Part shown: piece by piece, positions 18,676 through 26,593 of the stretch
Numbering within the stretch: position 1 is the first letter of the stretch
How the letters are laid out: the number at the start of each line of letters is the position of its first letter
Assembly (NCBI GenBank): GCA_900316795.1
Contig: ONEF01000012.1
Coordinates: 1 to 64,000 of the forward strand
Direction: 5' to 3'
Source: an uncultured Bacteroidales bacterium
GTDB taxonomy: Bacteria; Bacteroidota; Bacteroidia; Bacteroidales; UBA932
DNA: 64,000 bases
Program-made: the position numbers and the translations under genes
The notes under the pieces: model-generated
Database searches by the model: none
Seen by the model: only the letters and a program-made list of their open reading frames with translations
What the model was told of the DNA's origin: nothing

Positions 18676-19317
18676 ATGTCAAGACACAATAAAAACAAAA
18701 GAGACGGCAGTGATTTCCGTCAGGAAGAGCTCGAAGAGGAGAAGGCTCAACAGGAAAAAGAAGCTGCGGCTGAAGCTCCTTCAGAGGGCAAAGATGTTTC
18801 AGAAGGAGAGCAAACCGCTAACAATGAGAATTCTGAGAAAGAATCTCAGAAGAAGGAGAGTATGGAGTCGCTTTTGGAGGCTGCCCAGAAGCAGGTTCAG
18901 GATGAGAAGAACAAGTATGTTTATCTGATGGCTGAGTTTGACAATTATCGCCGGAGGGTTTCTCAGGAAAAGCTGGACCTGATAGATACTGCAGCCAAAG
19001 GTGTCATAAATGAGCTTCTCCCGGTTGTTGACAATTTCGAGAGGGCGTTGAAGGCTCTGGAAGAATCTGAGGCCACTGATGCCGCCAAGACTGGAACTGA
19101 ACTGATTTACAAGCAGCTCCTGGATGTGTTGAAAAAGAAGGGAGTAACCGAGATTGAGGCCATGGGCAAGGAACTTGACACAGACGAGCAGGAAGCTGTA
19201 GCCCAGGTACCGGCTCCAGACGAGGGGCAGAAGGGCAAGGTTGTGGATGTAATCCAGAAAGGCTATAAGCTCAACGGCAAGGTTATCCGCTTTGCGAAGG
19301 TTGTAATTGGAATTTAA
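18676..19317 (+). CDS. grpE: nucleotide exchange factor GrpE
   Basis: The 213-aa co-chaperone releases ADP from DnaK. A long Glu/Lys/Gln-rich disordered and coiled-coil N-terminus (residues 1-80) leads to the conserved AEFDNYRRRVSQEK helix and LLPVVDNFERAL. The C-terminal beta domain includes the family pattern around GYKLNGKVIRFAKVVI. It is followed by dnaJ after 31 bases, the usual heat-shock pair. Confidence 0.96.
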   Translation: MSRHNKNKRDGSDFRQEELEEEKAQQEKEAAAEAPSEGKDVSEGEQTANNENSEKESQKKESMESLLEAAQKQVQDEKNKYVYLMAEFDNYRRRVSQEKLDLIDTAAKGVINELLPVVDNFERALKALEESEATDAAKTGTELIYKQLLDVLKKKGVTEIEAMGKELDTDEQEAVAQVPAPDEGQKGKVVDVIQKGYKLNGKVIRFAKVVIGI

Positions 19318-19348
19318 AGCCTAAGGGAAGGCATGTTATACTGACAAG

Positions 19349-20527
19349 ATGGCAGAAAAAAGAGATTATTACGAGGTGTTGGGCGTTTCCAAGGACGCTT
19401 CTGCAGATGATATCAAGAAGGCTTACAGGAAACTGGCCCTGAAATATCATCCGGACCGTAATCCTGGAGACAAGGAAGCTGAGGAAAAGTTCAAGGAGGC
19501 TGCTGAGGCTTATGATGTGCTCAGCGATGAGACCAAGCGCAGGCGCTATGACCAGTTCGGATTCGCCGCGGATGGAGCAGGAGGATTTGGTGGCGGTGCA
19601 GGATTCTCAGTTGAGGATATTTTCCGCAATTTCGGCGATATTTTCGGAGGGCATTTCGGTGGCGGAAGCGGCGGATTCGGTGATATTTTCGGAGACATAT
19701 TCGGAGGTGGAGCATCTTCCGGCAGGAGGGTAGAGAAGGGCAGCGACATCCGTATCAGGCTGAAGCTTACTCTGGAAGAAATCATGAACGGGGCGGACAA
19801 GAAGGTGAAAATCAACAAGTTGGTTTCATGTCCTGAATGTGGCGGCAAAGGTGCGAAATCTGAGGCCGACATCCAGACCTGCCCTGACTGCCACGGCAGC
19901 GGATATGTAGTAAGGCAGTCTCGTTCGATTTTCGGCATAACCCAGACCCAGACCGCCTGCAATCGTTGCGGTGGAACGGGCAAGATCGTTACCAAGCCTT
20001 GTTACAAGTGCGGAGGAAGCGGTCTTGTGAAGGCTCCTGAGGAAATCGCCTTCAAGGTTCCGGCAGGAGTCGCTGAAGGAATGACCCTTACCGTCCAAGG
20101 CAAGGGCAACGCTGCCCGCTACGGCGGAATCAACGGAGACCTTTATGTGGCTATCGAGGAAGAACCGCACAAAGATTTTGAGAGGGATGGAAATGACTTG
20201 ATCTATCCTCTTTTCATCAGCGTTCCGGATGCCATTGACGGTTGTGAGGTGGAGATTCCAGCTATCGGCGGAAAACTGAAGGTCAAGATCCCAGCCGGGA
20301 CACAAAGCGGCAAGGTTCTGAGAGTAAGGGGAAAGGGAGTACCTGACGTAAACGGATACGGCAGAGGAGACTTGCACATATATGTTCAGGTATGGATTCC
20401 GACAAGGCTCTCTGCAGAGGAAAAGAAACTTGTGGAAAAGCTCAAGGGCTGTGAAGGATTCAAGCCAATTGCATCAGGAGAAGACAAAAAGGGGTTCTTT
20501 GACCGACTTAAAGGTCTCTTCAAATAA
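19349..20527 (+). CDS. dnaJ: chaperone DnaJ (Hsp40)
   Basis: The 392-aa type I J-protein has the J-domain with HPD ([10 protein letters not shown]), a Gly/Phe-rich region (about 75-125) and four CxxCxGxG-type zinc repeats ([32 protein letters not shown]). Two C-terminal substrate domains follow. It stimulates DnaK ATPase and delivers clients. It is operonic with grpE. Confidence 0.97.
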   Translation: MAEKRDYYEVLGVSKDASADDIKKAYRKLALKYHPDRNPGDKEAEEKFKEAAEAYDVLSDETKRRRYDQFGFAADGAGGFGGGAGFSVEDIFRNFGDIFGGHFGGGSGGFGDIFGDIFGGGASSGRRVEKGSDIRIRLKLTLEEIMNGADKKVKINKLVSCPECGGKGAKSEADIQTCPDCHGSGYVVRQSRSIFGITQTQTACNRCGGTGKIVTKPCYKCGGSGLVKAPEEIAFKVPAGVAEGMTLTVQGKGNAARYGGINGDLYVAIEEEPHKDFERDGNDLIYPLFISVPDAIDGCEVEIPAIGGKLKVKIPAGTQSGKVLRVRGKGVPDVNGYGRGDLHIYVQVWIPTRLSAEEKKLVEKLKGCEGFKPIASGEDKKGFFDRLKGLFK

Positions 20528-20604
20528 AACTTCGGACAGCCGGCAATCTTTTTAGGAAAGTTCATTGCTGGTTTGTAAATTTGCCTTGTTATCATTTGCA
20601 AGGT

Positions 20605-22383
20605 ATGTATATAAGATTCTACATAAAAAGAGTTGCACTTTCATACGTTTGTGCAACTCTTTGTCTTTCAGTTTTGTTTTCAGTTTCTTCATACGGGCAG
20701 GGTACATTCTCCCAGGAAAACGACCAGGGAGTGGATTATGCCCGTCAGAAAGAGGTTACGGACAGGTTCATCGTCCCGATAGAAACTTACGGCGGCTTTG
20801 CCGGTACATACGGGGAGCTCAGGGGTGATCATTTCCACTGCGGTCTGGACATGAGGACAAACGGGGTGGAAGGCAGAAAAATCTATGCGGCAGATGACGG
20901 GTATGTTTCCAGGATAACCATAAGCCCCTGGGGTTACGGTAACATGATTATGGTTACCCATCCATCCGGCTACAAGACTATTTACGGCCATCTGCAAGGC
21001 TTTGCCTCCAAATACAAGAAACTCATCGCCGAGAAACAGTATAAGGAAGAGAGCTGGAGACAGTACATTGACTTCCCACCAGACAGTCTTCCGGTAAAGA
21101 GAGGGGATCTTATCGCCTTTTCCGGAAATACAGGTTCCTCCGGCGGGCCTCATCTGCATTTTGAGGTTCTGGATGAAAATGATGTTCCGGTCAATCTCCA
21201 GATTACAAGGATTTTCAATCTGAAAGACGATGACGGGCCGACAATAAGAGATGTGAGGCTTGTCGGTTGCGCGCCGTTCTATGGAACGCTGTACACTTTC
21301 CCGGTCAGCATGAAAAAAGATACAGTGGCGGTTCCCAAATCTTTCTATGTGGCTGTGGATGCCTACGACGTGATGGCAGGAACTCCTGGGAAACTTGCCG
21401 TTTACAAATATGAGGTGTTTTTGGACGGAAATCCTGTGTTCAGCTTTACGGAGGGCAACATTCCTACATCTACCGGGCGATACATCGCTTCTTTGCTGGA
21501 CCATCCTCTTAGAAGGTCAACCGGCAGATATTACGTGAAGACCCAGATAGACCCGTCGAACAAGCTTGTGGACAGGATAGAGGCTGTGAATGACGGCATA
21601 ATAACCTTGGAGGACTCTCTGGTCCACGAAATTCTGGTTGTAGCTACCGATGTCTATGGAAACATCTCCCGCCAGAGGATAAAGGTTTCAAGGACTGACT
21701 CTGTATTTGCCGATGCTGTTCCTTTTTCTCCGGAAGGGGATTTTGTCTCTTGGGACAAGGAAAACAAGCTGCTCAAGGACGGATTCTCGCTGATCCTTCC
21801 AGAAGAATCTCTTTTCCGCAACGCATATATTAAAACTTACAAGGTCAAGGATTCGTATGTGGCTCAGGACAAGGTGCCTGCGATGTCTGCCTTGTGGAGA
21901 TGCGGGGACGGTGACATTCCGCTTCACAAGTCTGCCACGATAACGATGAAGTGCGATATACCTTCAGTCTATCTGGACAAAGCGATACTTGCCAGAGTAG
22001 GGGCAGGCGGCTATCTGTCCAGCTGCGGAGGGACTTATAATCCGCTTACCAAGGAGATGACTGCAACGGTAGGCTCCTTCGGCTCTTTCTGTGTGACGGC
22101 GGACATTACGGCTCCAGAAGTGAACATAAATCTCAAGGAAGGAGCAACCGTAAAGGGAAATACCTTAAAACTTGTCATCCGCGACAGGCTATCCGGCATA
22201 GGGGACTTCCGGGCTGAGATAGACGGGCACTGGGTTATTGCCGCTCTAGATGGCAAGACCTCCACCTTGACCATTCCTCTCGGCGATGCCAGGATTGCAA
22301 AGGGAAAGAAACATCTCCTTGTAGTGGTGGTGGAGGACAATGTGGGCAACAAGACAACTGTCCGGAAGCATTTTACCTGGTAG
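20605..22383 (+). CDS. M23-family metallopeptidase, secreted
   Basis: The 592-aa protein has an N-terminal signal peptide and then an LytM/M23 domain in the first 200 residues. Zinc ligands are recognisable in HFHCGLDM and in the GPHLHFEV motif, with YGHLQGF between them, so the enzyme looks active. It probably cuts peptidoglycan cross-links in the periplasm. The rest is a set of beta-rich regions of unknown role that end in a cadherin/Ig-like segment. I chose the ATG at 20605; the TTG at 20581 would add a non-hydrophobic lead. Confidence 0.85.
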   Translation: MYIRFYIKRVALSYVCATLCLSVLFSVSSYGQGTFSQENDQGVDYARQKEVTDRFIVPIETYGGFAGTYGELRGDHFHCGLDMRTNGVEGRKIYAADDGYVSRITISPWGYGNMIMVTHPSGYKTIYGHLQGFASKYKKLIAEKQYKEESWRQYIDFPPDSLPVKRGDLIAFSGNTGSSGGPHLHFEVLDENDVPVNLQITRIFNLKDDDGPTIRDVRLVGCAPFYGTLYTFPVSMKKDTVAVPKSFYVAVDAYDVMAGTPGKLAVYKYEVFLDGNPVFSFTEGNIPTSTGRYIASLLDHPLRRSTGRYYVKTQIDPSNKLVDRIEAVNDGIITLEDSLVHEILVVATDVYGNISRQRIKVSRTDSVFADAVPFSPEGDFVSWDKENKLLKDGFSLILPEESLFRNAYIKTYKVKDSYVAQDKVPAMSALWRCGDGDIPLHKSATITMKCDIPSVYLDKAILARVGAGGYLSSCGGTYNPLTKEMTATVGSFGSFCVTADITAPEVNINLKEGATVKGNTLKLVIRDRLSGIGDFRAEIDGHWVIAALDGKTSTLTIPLGDARIAKGKKHLLVVVVEDNVGNKTTVRKHFTW

Positions 22384-22422
22384 CATCGCCGAGATTTTAT
22401 ATTATTCTATAAGATATTGATT

Positions 22423-23607
22423 ATGAAAAAGATATATGACTTTGAAAAAGGAGTTGGCATTATAGGCCTGATGAGCGGAACATCTCTGGATGGGCTGGAT
22501 TTATGCCATGCCAGGTTTTTCTTCAAGGATGGCAAGTGGACCTACGAGACTCTCCACGCTGAAGATGAATCATATCCGGCAGAACTCAAGGAGAGGCTTT
22601 CCAGGGCCCAGCTCATGACGGCACAGGAATATGCCCTCCTTCATTCCGACTATGGATTGTACCTTGGGGAGAGGGTCAAAGCGTTTATGGAACGCCACAA
22701 CCTCATTCCTGCAGCACCGGTGTGCCTTGACAGCGACAGGGAAGTTTCAGCTGTCGCCTCCCACGGCCAGACGGTTTTCCATCAGCCGCACCTCAGGTTT
22801 ACAGGCCAGATAGGCAGCGGCGCCGGTATCGCGGCGGTGAGCGGCGTGGATACGGTCTGCGATTTCCGTACTACAGACGTGGCTCTCGGAGGGCAGGGAG
22901 CTCCTCTGGTTCCGATAGGGGACCGCAACCTTTTCGGCAACTATGACTACTGCCTGAATCTCGGAGGTTTCTCCAACATATCCTGTGAGGAGAATCCCGG
23001 CCATGCTCAGGATGGGGTATCTGTTGCCAAGGGCAGAAGGCTTGCCCACGATATATCTCCTGTCAATTACGTCCTCAACCACTACACTCGCCAGATCGGC
23101 ATAGAGTACGACAAGGACGGCCTCATGGCAAAAAGCGGAAGTGTCTGCCGTCCTCTTCTGGAGAAACTGAACAGCCTGCCTTTCTACACCAAGGAAGGTC
23201 CGAAGTCACTCGGAAGGGAATGGGTGGAGAACGAAGTCATTCCTTTGATCGAATCCGCCAGAAATGCTTCAGGAGAGCCTCTGAGCCTTGCTGACAAGCT
23301 TTGTACTTTTACTGAACATGCCGCATACCAGATCTCTCTGAATGTTTACCAGATGGGAGACCGGAAAGCCAAGGTCCTGACTACTGGAGGCGGGGCCTTC
23401 AACAAGTATCTTCTGGAAAGGATGAGGTTCAACGCTCCTCATGCTGATTTTGTGGTACCTGACGAGATTACCGTAAAGTTCAAGGAAGCCTTGATTTTCG
23501 CGTTTCTCGGAGCCTTGTATCTGGCAGACCAGCCTAACTGCATGAGCAGCGTCACCGGAGCCTCCTATGACTGCATAGGCGGAGCTCTCTACAAGTCTGG
23601 CAGATAG
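22423..23607 (+). CDS. anmK: anhydro-N-acetylmuramic acid kinase
   Basis: The 394-aa kinase opens and phosphorylates 1,6-anhydro-MurNAc during cell-wall recycling. Family motifs seen are GLMSGTSLDGLDL at the N-terminus, SHGQTVFHQP, GQGAPLVPIGD, NLGGFSNIS and TTGGGAFN. The ATG at 22423 is preferred over the TTG at 22417. Its position 39 bases after the M23 peptidase gene puts peptidoglycan turnover and recycling next to each other. Confidence 0.94.
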   Translation: MKKIYDFEKGVGIIGLMSGTSLDGLDLCHARFFFKDGKWTYETLHAEDESYPAELKERLSRAQLMTAQEYALLHSDYGLYLGERVKAFMERHNLIPAAPVCLDSDREVSAVASHGQTVFHQPHLRFTGQIGSGAGIAAVSGVDTVCDFRTTDVALGGQGAPLVPIGDRNLFGNYDYCLNLGGFSNISCEENPGHAQDGVSVAKGRRLAHDISPVNYVLNHYTRQIGIEYDKDGLMAKSGSVCRPLLEKLNSLPFYTKEGPKSLGREWVENEVIPLIESARNASGEPLSLADKLCTFTEHAAYQISLNVYQMGDRKAKVLTTGGGAFNKYLLERMRFNAPHADFVVPDEITVKFKEALIFAFLGALYLADQPNCMSSVTGASYDCIGGALYKSGR

Positions 23608-23630
23608 AAACCGAAATATTTTCAAATATT

Positions 23631-23661
23631 TTTGGAAGTTTGCAAATTAGTTGTATTTTTG
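23631..23661 (+). promoter_or_regulatory. rplS promoter and leader
   Basis: TTTG at 23631-23634, 19 bases of spacer and TATTTTTG at 23654-23661 form a perfect Bacteroidota promoter. The transcript would start near 23668 and carry a leader of about 100 nt before rplS. This is long enough for ribosomal-protein autoregulation, but I see no structure I can name. Confidence 0.75.
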
Positions 23662-23769
23662 CAGTCCCAAAACCGAAGGCAACCTCTTGTACAGGCCAAG
23701 GCGGCCGTAAGACACTGAGAATGATGGTTAGTGCTTTTGGTGCAATGTTGCTGATAAAATTTTAAGAAA

Positions 23770-24150
23770 ATGGATTTAATCAAAGTAGCTCAGGAGGCTT
23801 TTGCCGGTGAGAAAAAAGAGTTCCCTGCATTCAAGGCAGGTGATACCGTAACCGTTACCTACAAGATCAAAGAGGGTGACAAGGAAAGACTGCAGAACTT
23901 CAAGGGAGTTTGCCTGCAGAGGCGTGGTGCTGGTGCAACCCAGACATTTACAGTAAGAAAGATATCCAACGGTGTTGGAGTTGAGAGGATATTCCCTCTG
24001 AATTCTCCTTTCATCGAGAAGATAACCCTTGACAAGGCAGGTAAGGTAAGAAGGGCAAGAATCTTCTATCTCCGCGACCTGACCGGTAAGAAGGCTCGTA
24101 TCAAGGAGAAGAGCTTCGCTCGTACAGAAAAGAAGGCCGACGCTGAATAA
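23770..24150 (+). CDS. rplS: 50S ribosomal protein L19
   Basis: The 126-aa protein is a complete bL19, with [16 protein letters not shown], the [10 protein letters not shown] loop and the conserved RVFPLNSP-like segment [14 protein letters not shown]. It sits at the 30S-50S interface. A short basic tail ends the protein. The tRNA-Arg gene lies 17 bases downstream and is probably on the same transcript. Confidence 0.97.
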   Translation: MDLIKVAQEAFAGEKKEFPAFKAGDTVTVTYKIKEGDKERLQNFKGVCLQRRGAGATQTFTVRKISNGVGVERIFPLNSPFIEKITLDKAGKVRRARIFYLRDLTGKKARIKEKSFARTEKKADAE

Positions 24151-24167
24151 GCCATACGCCTTGAACC

Positions 24168-24241
24168 GGCTCCGTAGCTCAATTGAATAGAGCATCTGAC
24201 TACGGATCAGAAGGTTGCAGGTTTGAGCCCTGCCGGAGTCA
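24168..24241 (+). tRNA. tRNA-Arg (anticodon ACG)
   Basis: A full cloverleaf can be drawn by eye. The acceptor stem is GGCTCCG with CGGAGTC (one G-U pair), with D arm AGCTC...GAGC, anticodon stem TCTGA/TCAGA around the loop CTACGGA, and T arm GCAGG-TTTGAGC-CCTGC. The discriminator is A, and no CCA is encoded. Genes of the prophage begin immediately after its 3' end, so this is the likely integration site. Confidence 0.95.
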
Positions 24242-24251
24242 CTAAACAAGG

Positions 24252-24291
24252 AAACCTAACTGCTTGTAATCAGCAAGTTAGGTTTTTCTTT
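24252..24291 (+). terminator. terminator after tRNA-Arg
   Basis: AAACCTAACT at 24252-24261 pairs with AGTTAGGTTT at 24277-24286 and a T-rich run follows. It would end the rplS-tRNA transcript. It lies within the first bases of the presumed prophage, so it may have been brought by the phage to restore termination. Confidence 0.75.
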
Positions 24292-24317
24292 TTGCACGAG
24301 TTGCACAACCGTTGCAC
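24292..24317. repeat. three TTGCAC direct repeats beside the tRNA
   Basis: TTGCAC occurs at 24292-24297, 24301-24306 and 24312-24317, with offsets of 9 and 11 bases. Short spaced repeats next to a tRNA integration site are what arm-type integrase or excisionase sites look like. This is an inference. Confidence 0.35.
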
Positions 24318-24320
24318 GAC

Positions 24321-24581
24321 TCATCGTTGTTTGAACATTTCTCCACGACCTGTGAGAAGCCAATCTGCAGACACTCCATAGCCCAAAACAAGATACGAAA
24401 GCCACTCTTGCTTGATAACGGAAATGTCAGGTTTATTCCTTGCTGTTATGAGATTCCAGCGATTTATGCCGTATTCCCTTGTGAAAGTCTGCAGACCTCT
24501 GATAACTTTCATTTGAGCCAAAGTAGCCAAAGCCTCAAAGAAACGCCTGTTTATGTCAATTCCTTGCTGAGAGATTTTCAT
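24321..24581 (-). CDS. CI-like phage repressor, HTH part only
   Basis: The 86-aa protein resembles the N-terminal DNA-binding domain of CI-type repressors. The C-terminal signature VSADWLLTGRGEMF is typical of the end of such HTH domains. The S24 peptidase domain that usually follows is missing and the protein stops six residues after that signature. Its start overlaps the stop of the preceding minus-strand gene by ATGA. It may regulate without RecA-triggered cleavage. The confidence is moderate because the HTH itself is diverged. Confidence 0.55.
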   Translation of the reverse strand: MKISQQGIDINRRFFEALATLAQMKVIRGLQTFTREYGINRWNLITARNKPDISVIKQEWLSYLVLGYGVSADWLLTGRGEMFKQR

Positions 24582-24769
24582 AGTAGCAATAGTATTTCAA
24601 GTTCGTTGATATACTCTTTTATATGTACCGTGTCCTGTCCGTAGGCTATAAGCCTGTCTTGCTCTATCATTGCGTTTAGGTGTTCAGTAAGCACCAGTTC
24701 TTTTTTCAGCCTTTGCCTTGCAAGTTCTTTGTAGAAATCAAGAATCCTATTCAGTTGATTTGTTTCCAT
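24578..24769 (-). CDS. small phage protein, unknown
   Basis: The 63-aa protein is highly charged and helical, with a Leu-rich C-terminus (YINELEILLLL). It sits between two HTH genes in a minus-strand operon, overlapping both (by 23 and 4 bases). I recognise no family. A role in the lysogeny switch is possible from position only. Confidence 0.55.
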   Translation of the reverse strand: METNQLNRILDFYKELARQRLKKELVLTEHLNAMIEQDRLIAYGQDTVHIKEYINELEILLLL

Positions 24770-25097
24770 TGATGGTATTCTTTAGTAGTTCTATAAGATC
24801 TGTTACCTGTTTAGTCTGCTCATTATGGGCTTCTGTCAGATTTTTCATAATCGTCACGAATCCCTTTGGGATTCGTATGGTTTCCTGTTTTTCGCTTTCA
24901 AGCATAACCTGTTTCCCTGCATCCTCCAGCATTTCCTTGAGCCTTTTTGAGAGAAAATCCTGTTTAGTAGAAGGTATCTTTTCGCCCCGCTCCCAATTCT
25001 GTAGTGTCCGTCTGGTAACGGAGAGGGCTTTTGCCATTTCGTCTTGCGTTAAGGCTAAAGCGGTTCTGGTACTTTTGATGTCCTCTGCCGTAATCAT
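24747..25097 (-). CDS. XRE-family transcriptional regulator
   Basis: The 116-aa protein has an N-terminal helix-turn-helix (LTQDEMAKALSVTRRTLQNWERGEK, residues 17-41) of the XRE/Cro type. A charged helical C-terminal region with a leucine pattern (VTDLIELLKNTING) may give dimers. It is the first gene of the leftward operon and faces the rightward regulators across about 145 bases. This is the layout of a phage lysogeny switch. Confidence 0.8.
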   Translation of the reverse strand: MITAEDIKSTRTALALTQDEMAKALSVTRRTLQNWERGEKIPSTKQDFLSKRLKEMLEDAGKQVMLESEKQETIRIPKGFVTIMKNLTEAHNEQTKQVTDLIELLKNTINGNKSTE

Positions 25098-25140
25098 ATA
25101 ATCTATATTTTTCGCATATGAGAAAAAATGTGCGTAATAG

Positions 25141-25172
25141 TTTGCAATCTATTTCGCATTTTATTATTTTTG
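25141..25172 (+). promoter_or_regulatory. rightward early promoter of the prophage
   Basis: TTTG at 25141-25144, a 20-base spacer and TATTTTTG at 25165-25172 match the Bacteroidota consensus. It lies in the divergent region between the XRE repressor and the rightward regulators and would start about 60 bases before the ATG at 25243. The surrounding sequence repeats TTTCGCA/TTCGCAT words that may be operators. Confidence 0.65.
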
Positions 25173-25242
25173 CATCAACAACATCAACAAAGGTATTAAA
25201 AATGTGTTTGCAAGTGCAGCACGAATCTATTTTTTCGCAAAA

Positions 25243-25476
25243 ATGACACAGATTGATTACACACCAAGAAACTTGTATGAGTATGCAAGGTCTTGCAAGA
25301 ACAAGACAGCCCTTTACAAGCAGATTAAGGATGAGCTGGATGTGTCTATGATGACAGCAGAGCGATGGTGCAAATTCTATTATCAGACAAGCGACCCTGC
25401 GAAGCTGTCTGCCTTGAGCAAGATTACAGGCATACCGGCAGAGAATCTTTTTAAGAAGTTTGGCAATGAGGACTGA
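25243..25476 (+). CDS. small phage regulator, Cro-like position
   Basis: The 77-aa protein has the helical pattern ALYKQIKDELDVSMMTAERW followed by a second helix with LSALSKITGIPAENLFKKF, which reads as a helix-turn-helix fold with an XRE-type end. It is the first gene of the rightward operon and is thus placed where Cro is in lambda-like phages. I chose the ATG at 25243; an earlier in-frame start at 25204 lies in the promoter region. Confidence 0.55.
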   Translation: MTQIDYTPRNLYEYARSCKNKTALYKQIKDELDVSMMTAERWCKFYYQTSDPAKLSALSKITGIPAENLFKKFGNED

Positions 25477-26017
25477 GTTTTACACTTTTGAAAGCGAGGT
25501 TTGGTTCAGAAAGGATGGCCAGACATCGCAACTTACAGAGGATAGCGAAGAGGCAATATCTGAACTCACAGGCATAGTAAAGACATTTTACCCTACAGCA
25601 TATTCAGCCTTGAGCAAGGAGTATGCAGGGCTTTCAGAGAATCCCAAGTATTATAGGTACAAGATTGCCCAGAGATTCTGCAAATGCAATTTCGGCAATA
25701 TAGACAACATCGCAGACATTGATGAGTTTGGAAGATTCCATTTTGAAAGGGTGTCCTGCCCTCTTAGGGGGGAGTGCCGGCTTGAGGGAATTGTATGCTC
25801 TCCAAAATTTGACAGCAAAATAACGGACTCTGAATTGAGGGTTATGAAACTGGTAGTTCAAGGTTTCAAGTCAGAAACCATAGCAGACAGACTTTATTTG
25901 TCTGTATTTACTGTAAGAAATCATATTCGCAATGTGCTTTGCCGCCTTGGTCTTCACGACAGGGCTGAATTTGTTGACTACGCACATAGAAACAATCTTT
26001 TCAATGAAAACGAATAA
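25466..26017 (+). CDS. LuxR-type HTH transcriptional regulator
   Basis: The 183-aa protein ends in a GerE/LuxR helix-turn-helix (ITDSELRVMKLVVQGFKSET and onward, with the recognition helix in LSVFTVRNHIRNVLCRLGL). The middle part contains a Cys group (CKCNFGN, CPLRGEC, C) that could bind zinc. No receiver or autoinducer domain is present. It overlaps the previous gene by 11 bases and the next by 14. It probably activates or represses phage promoters. Confidence 0.75.
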   Translation: MRTEFYTFESEVWFRKDGQTSQLTEDSEEAISELTGIVKTFYPTAYSALSKEYAGLSENPKYYRYKIAQRFCKCNFGNIDNIADIDEFGRFHFERVSCPLRGECRLEGIVCSPKFDSKITDSELRVMKLVVQGFKSETIADRLYLSVFTVRNHIRNVLCRLGLHDRAEFVDYAHRNNLFNENE

Positions 26018-26186
26018 ATGTACCATAAGCCGTATAGGTAAGACTGATGATGAATACATCAAAGCCCTTGAGGATGCCAATAGTGTTCAGTTCGCAGAAT
26101 TAAGAAGATTGCGGAAACTTGTAATTAAGAACAGATATGACAAAGGAAACACCAAATCAGTTCGCAATCCAGTACCTCAAGGATAG
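26004..26186 (+). CDS. small phage protein, unknown
   Basis: The 60-aa basic protein (start MKTNKCTISRIGKTDD) overlaps the LuxR-type gene by 14 bases and the following HTH gene by 50. It shows a helical, Leu/Arg-rich middle (FAELRRLRKLVIKNR). No family is recognised. Confidence 0.4.
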   Translation: MKTNKCTISRIGKTDDEYIKALEDANSVQFAELRRLRKLVIKNRYDKGNTKSVRNPVPQG

Positions 26187-26442
26187 TGGTATGGCCGTTA
26201 ATTTTGTTCTCAGCCGTGAGGATTTGGAGGCTGTAGTAAGGAAGATGATAAACGAGGCTCTTTCCCAATCTAAAGGCGAAAAAGGTAATGAGCTTTTGAG
26301 CAGGGATGATGTATGCAACATACTCAATGTTTCTCCAAGCACACTGTGGAAATGGGATAAAATAGGCTACTTGAAAAAGAAAAAAGTAGGCAGATCTGTT
26401 TTCTACAATAAGCGAGATATTATGAATTTAGCAGACAAATAG
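26137..26442 (+). CDS. excisionase-type HTH DNA-binding protein
   Basis: The 101-aa protein has a MerR/excisionase-like winged HTH at its C-terminus. The sequence LLSRDDVCNILNVSPSTLWK is followed by a wing and VGRSVFYNKRDIM. The N-terminal 45 residues are helical. Such proteins in Bacteroidota elements act as excisionases or regulators. It is the last gene before the recombination operon. Confidence 0.65.
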   Translation: MTKETPNQFAIQYLKDSGMAVNFVLSREDLEAVVRKMINEALSQSKGEKGNELLSRDDVCNILNVSPSTLWKWDKIGYLKKKKVGRSVFYNKRDIMNLADK

Positions 26443-26534
26443 CAGATATTAAATGCGTTTTTTACCAAATAATAATAAATCAACCAATTATACGGCTAAA
26501 AATGCCGTAAGGTGCTGACAATGAGCAACATAAA

Positions 26535-26566
26535 TTTGGAAAATAGGAATATATTTCCTATCTTTA
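26535..26566 (+). promoter_or_regulatory. early promoter P1 with overlapping inverted repeat
   Basis: TTTG at 26535-26538, 20 bases and TATCTTTA at 26559-26566 form a promoter with one mismatch. ATAGGAA at 26543-26549 and TTCCTAT at 26555-26561 are a perfect inverted repeat over the spacer and the -7 box, so a regulator there would block transcription. A second promoter with the same layout is at 33317-33348. This is the start of the recombination and replication operon. Confidence 0.6.
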
Positions 26567-26593
26567 CAACCAGCATTCTAAACTCATAAGCAA

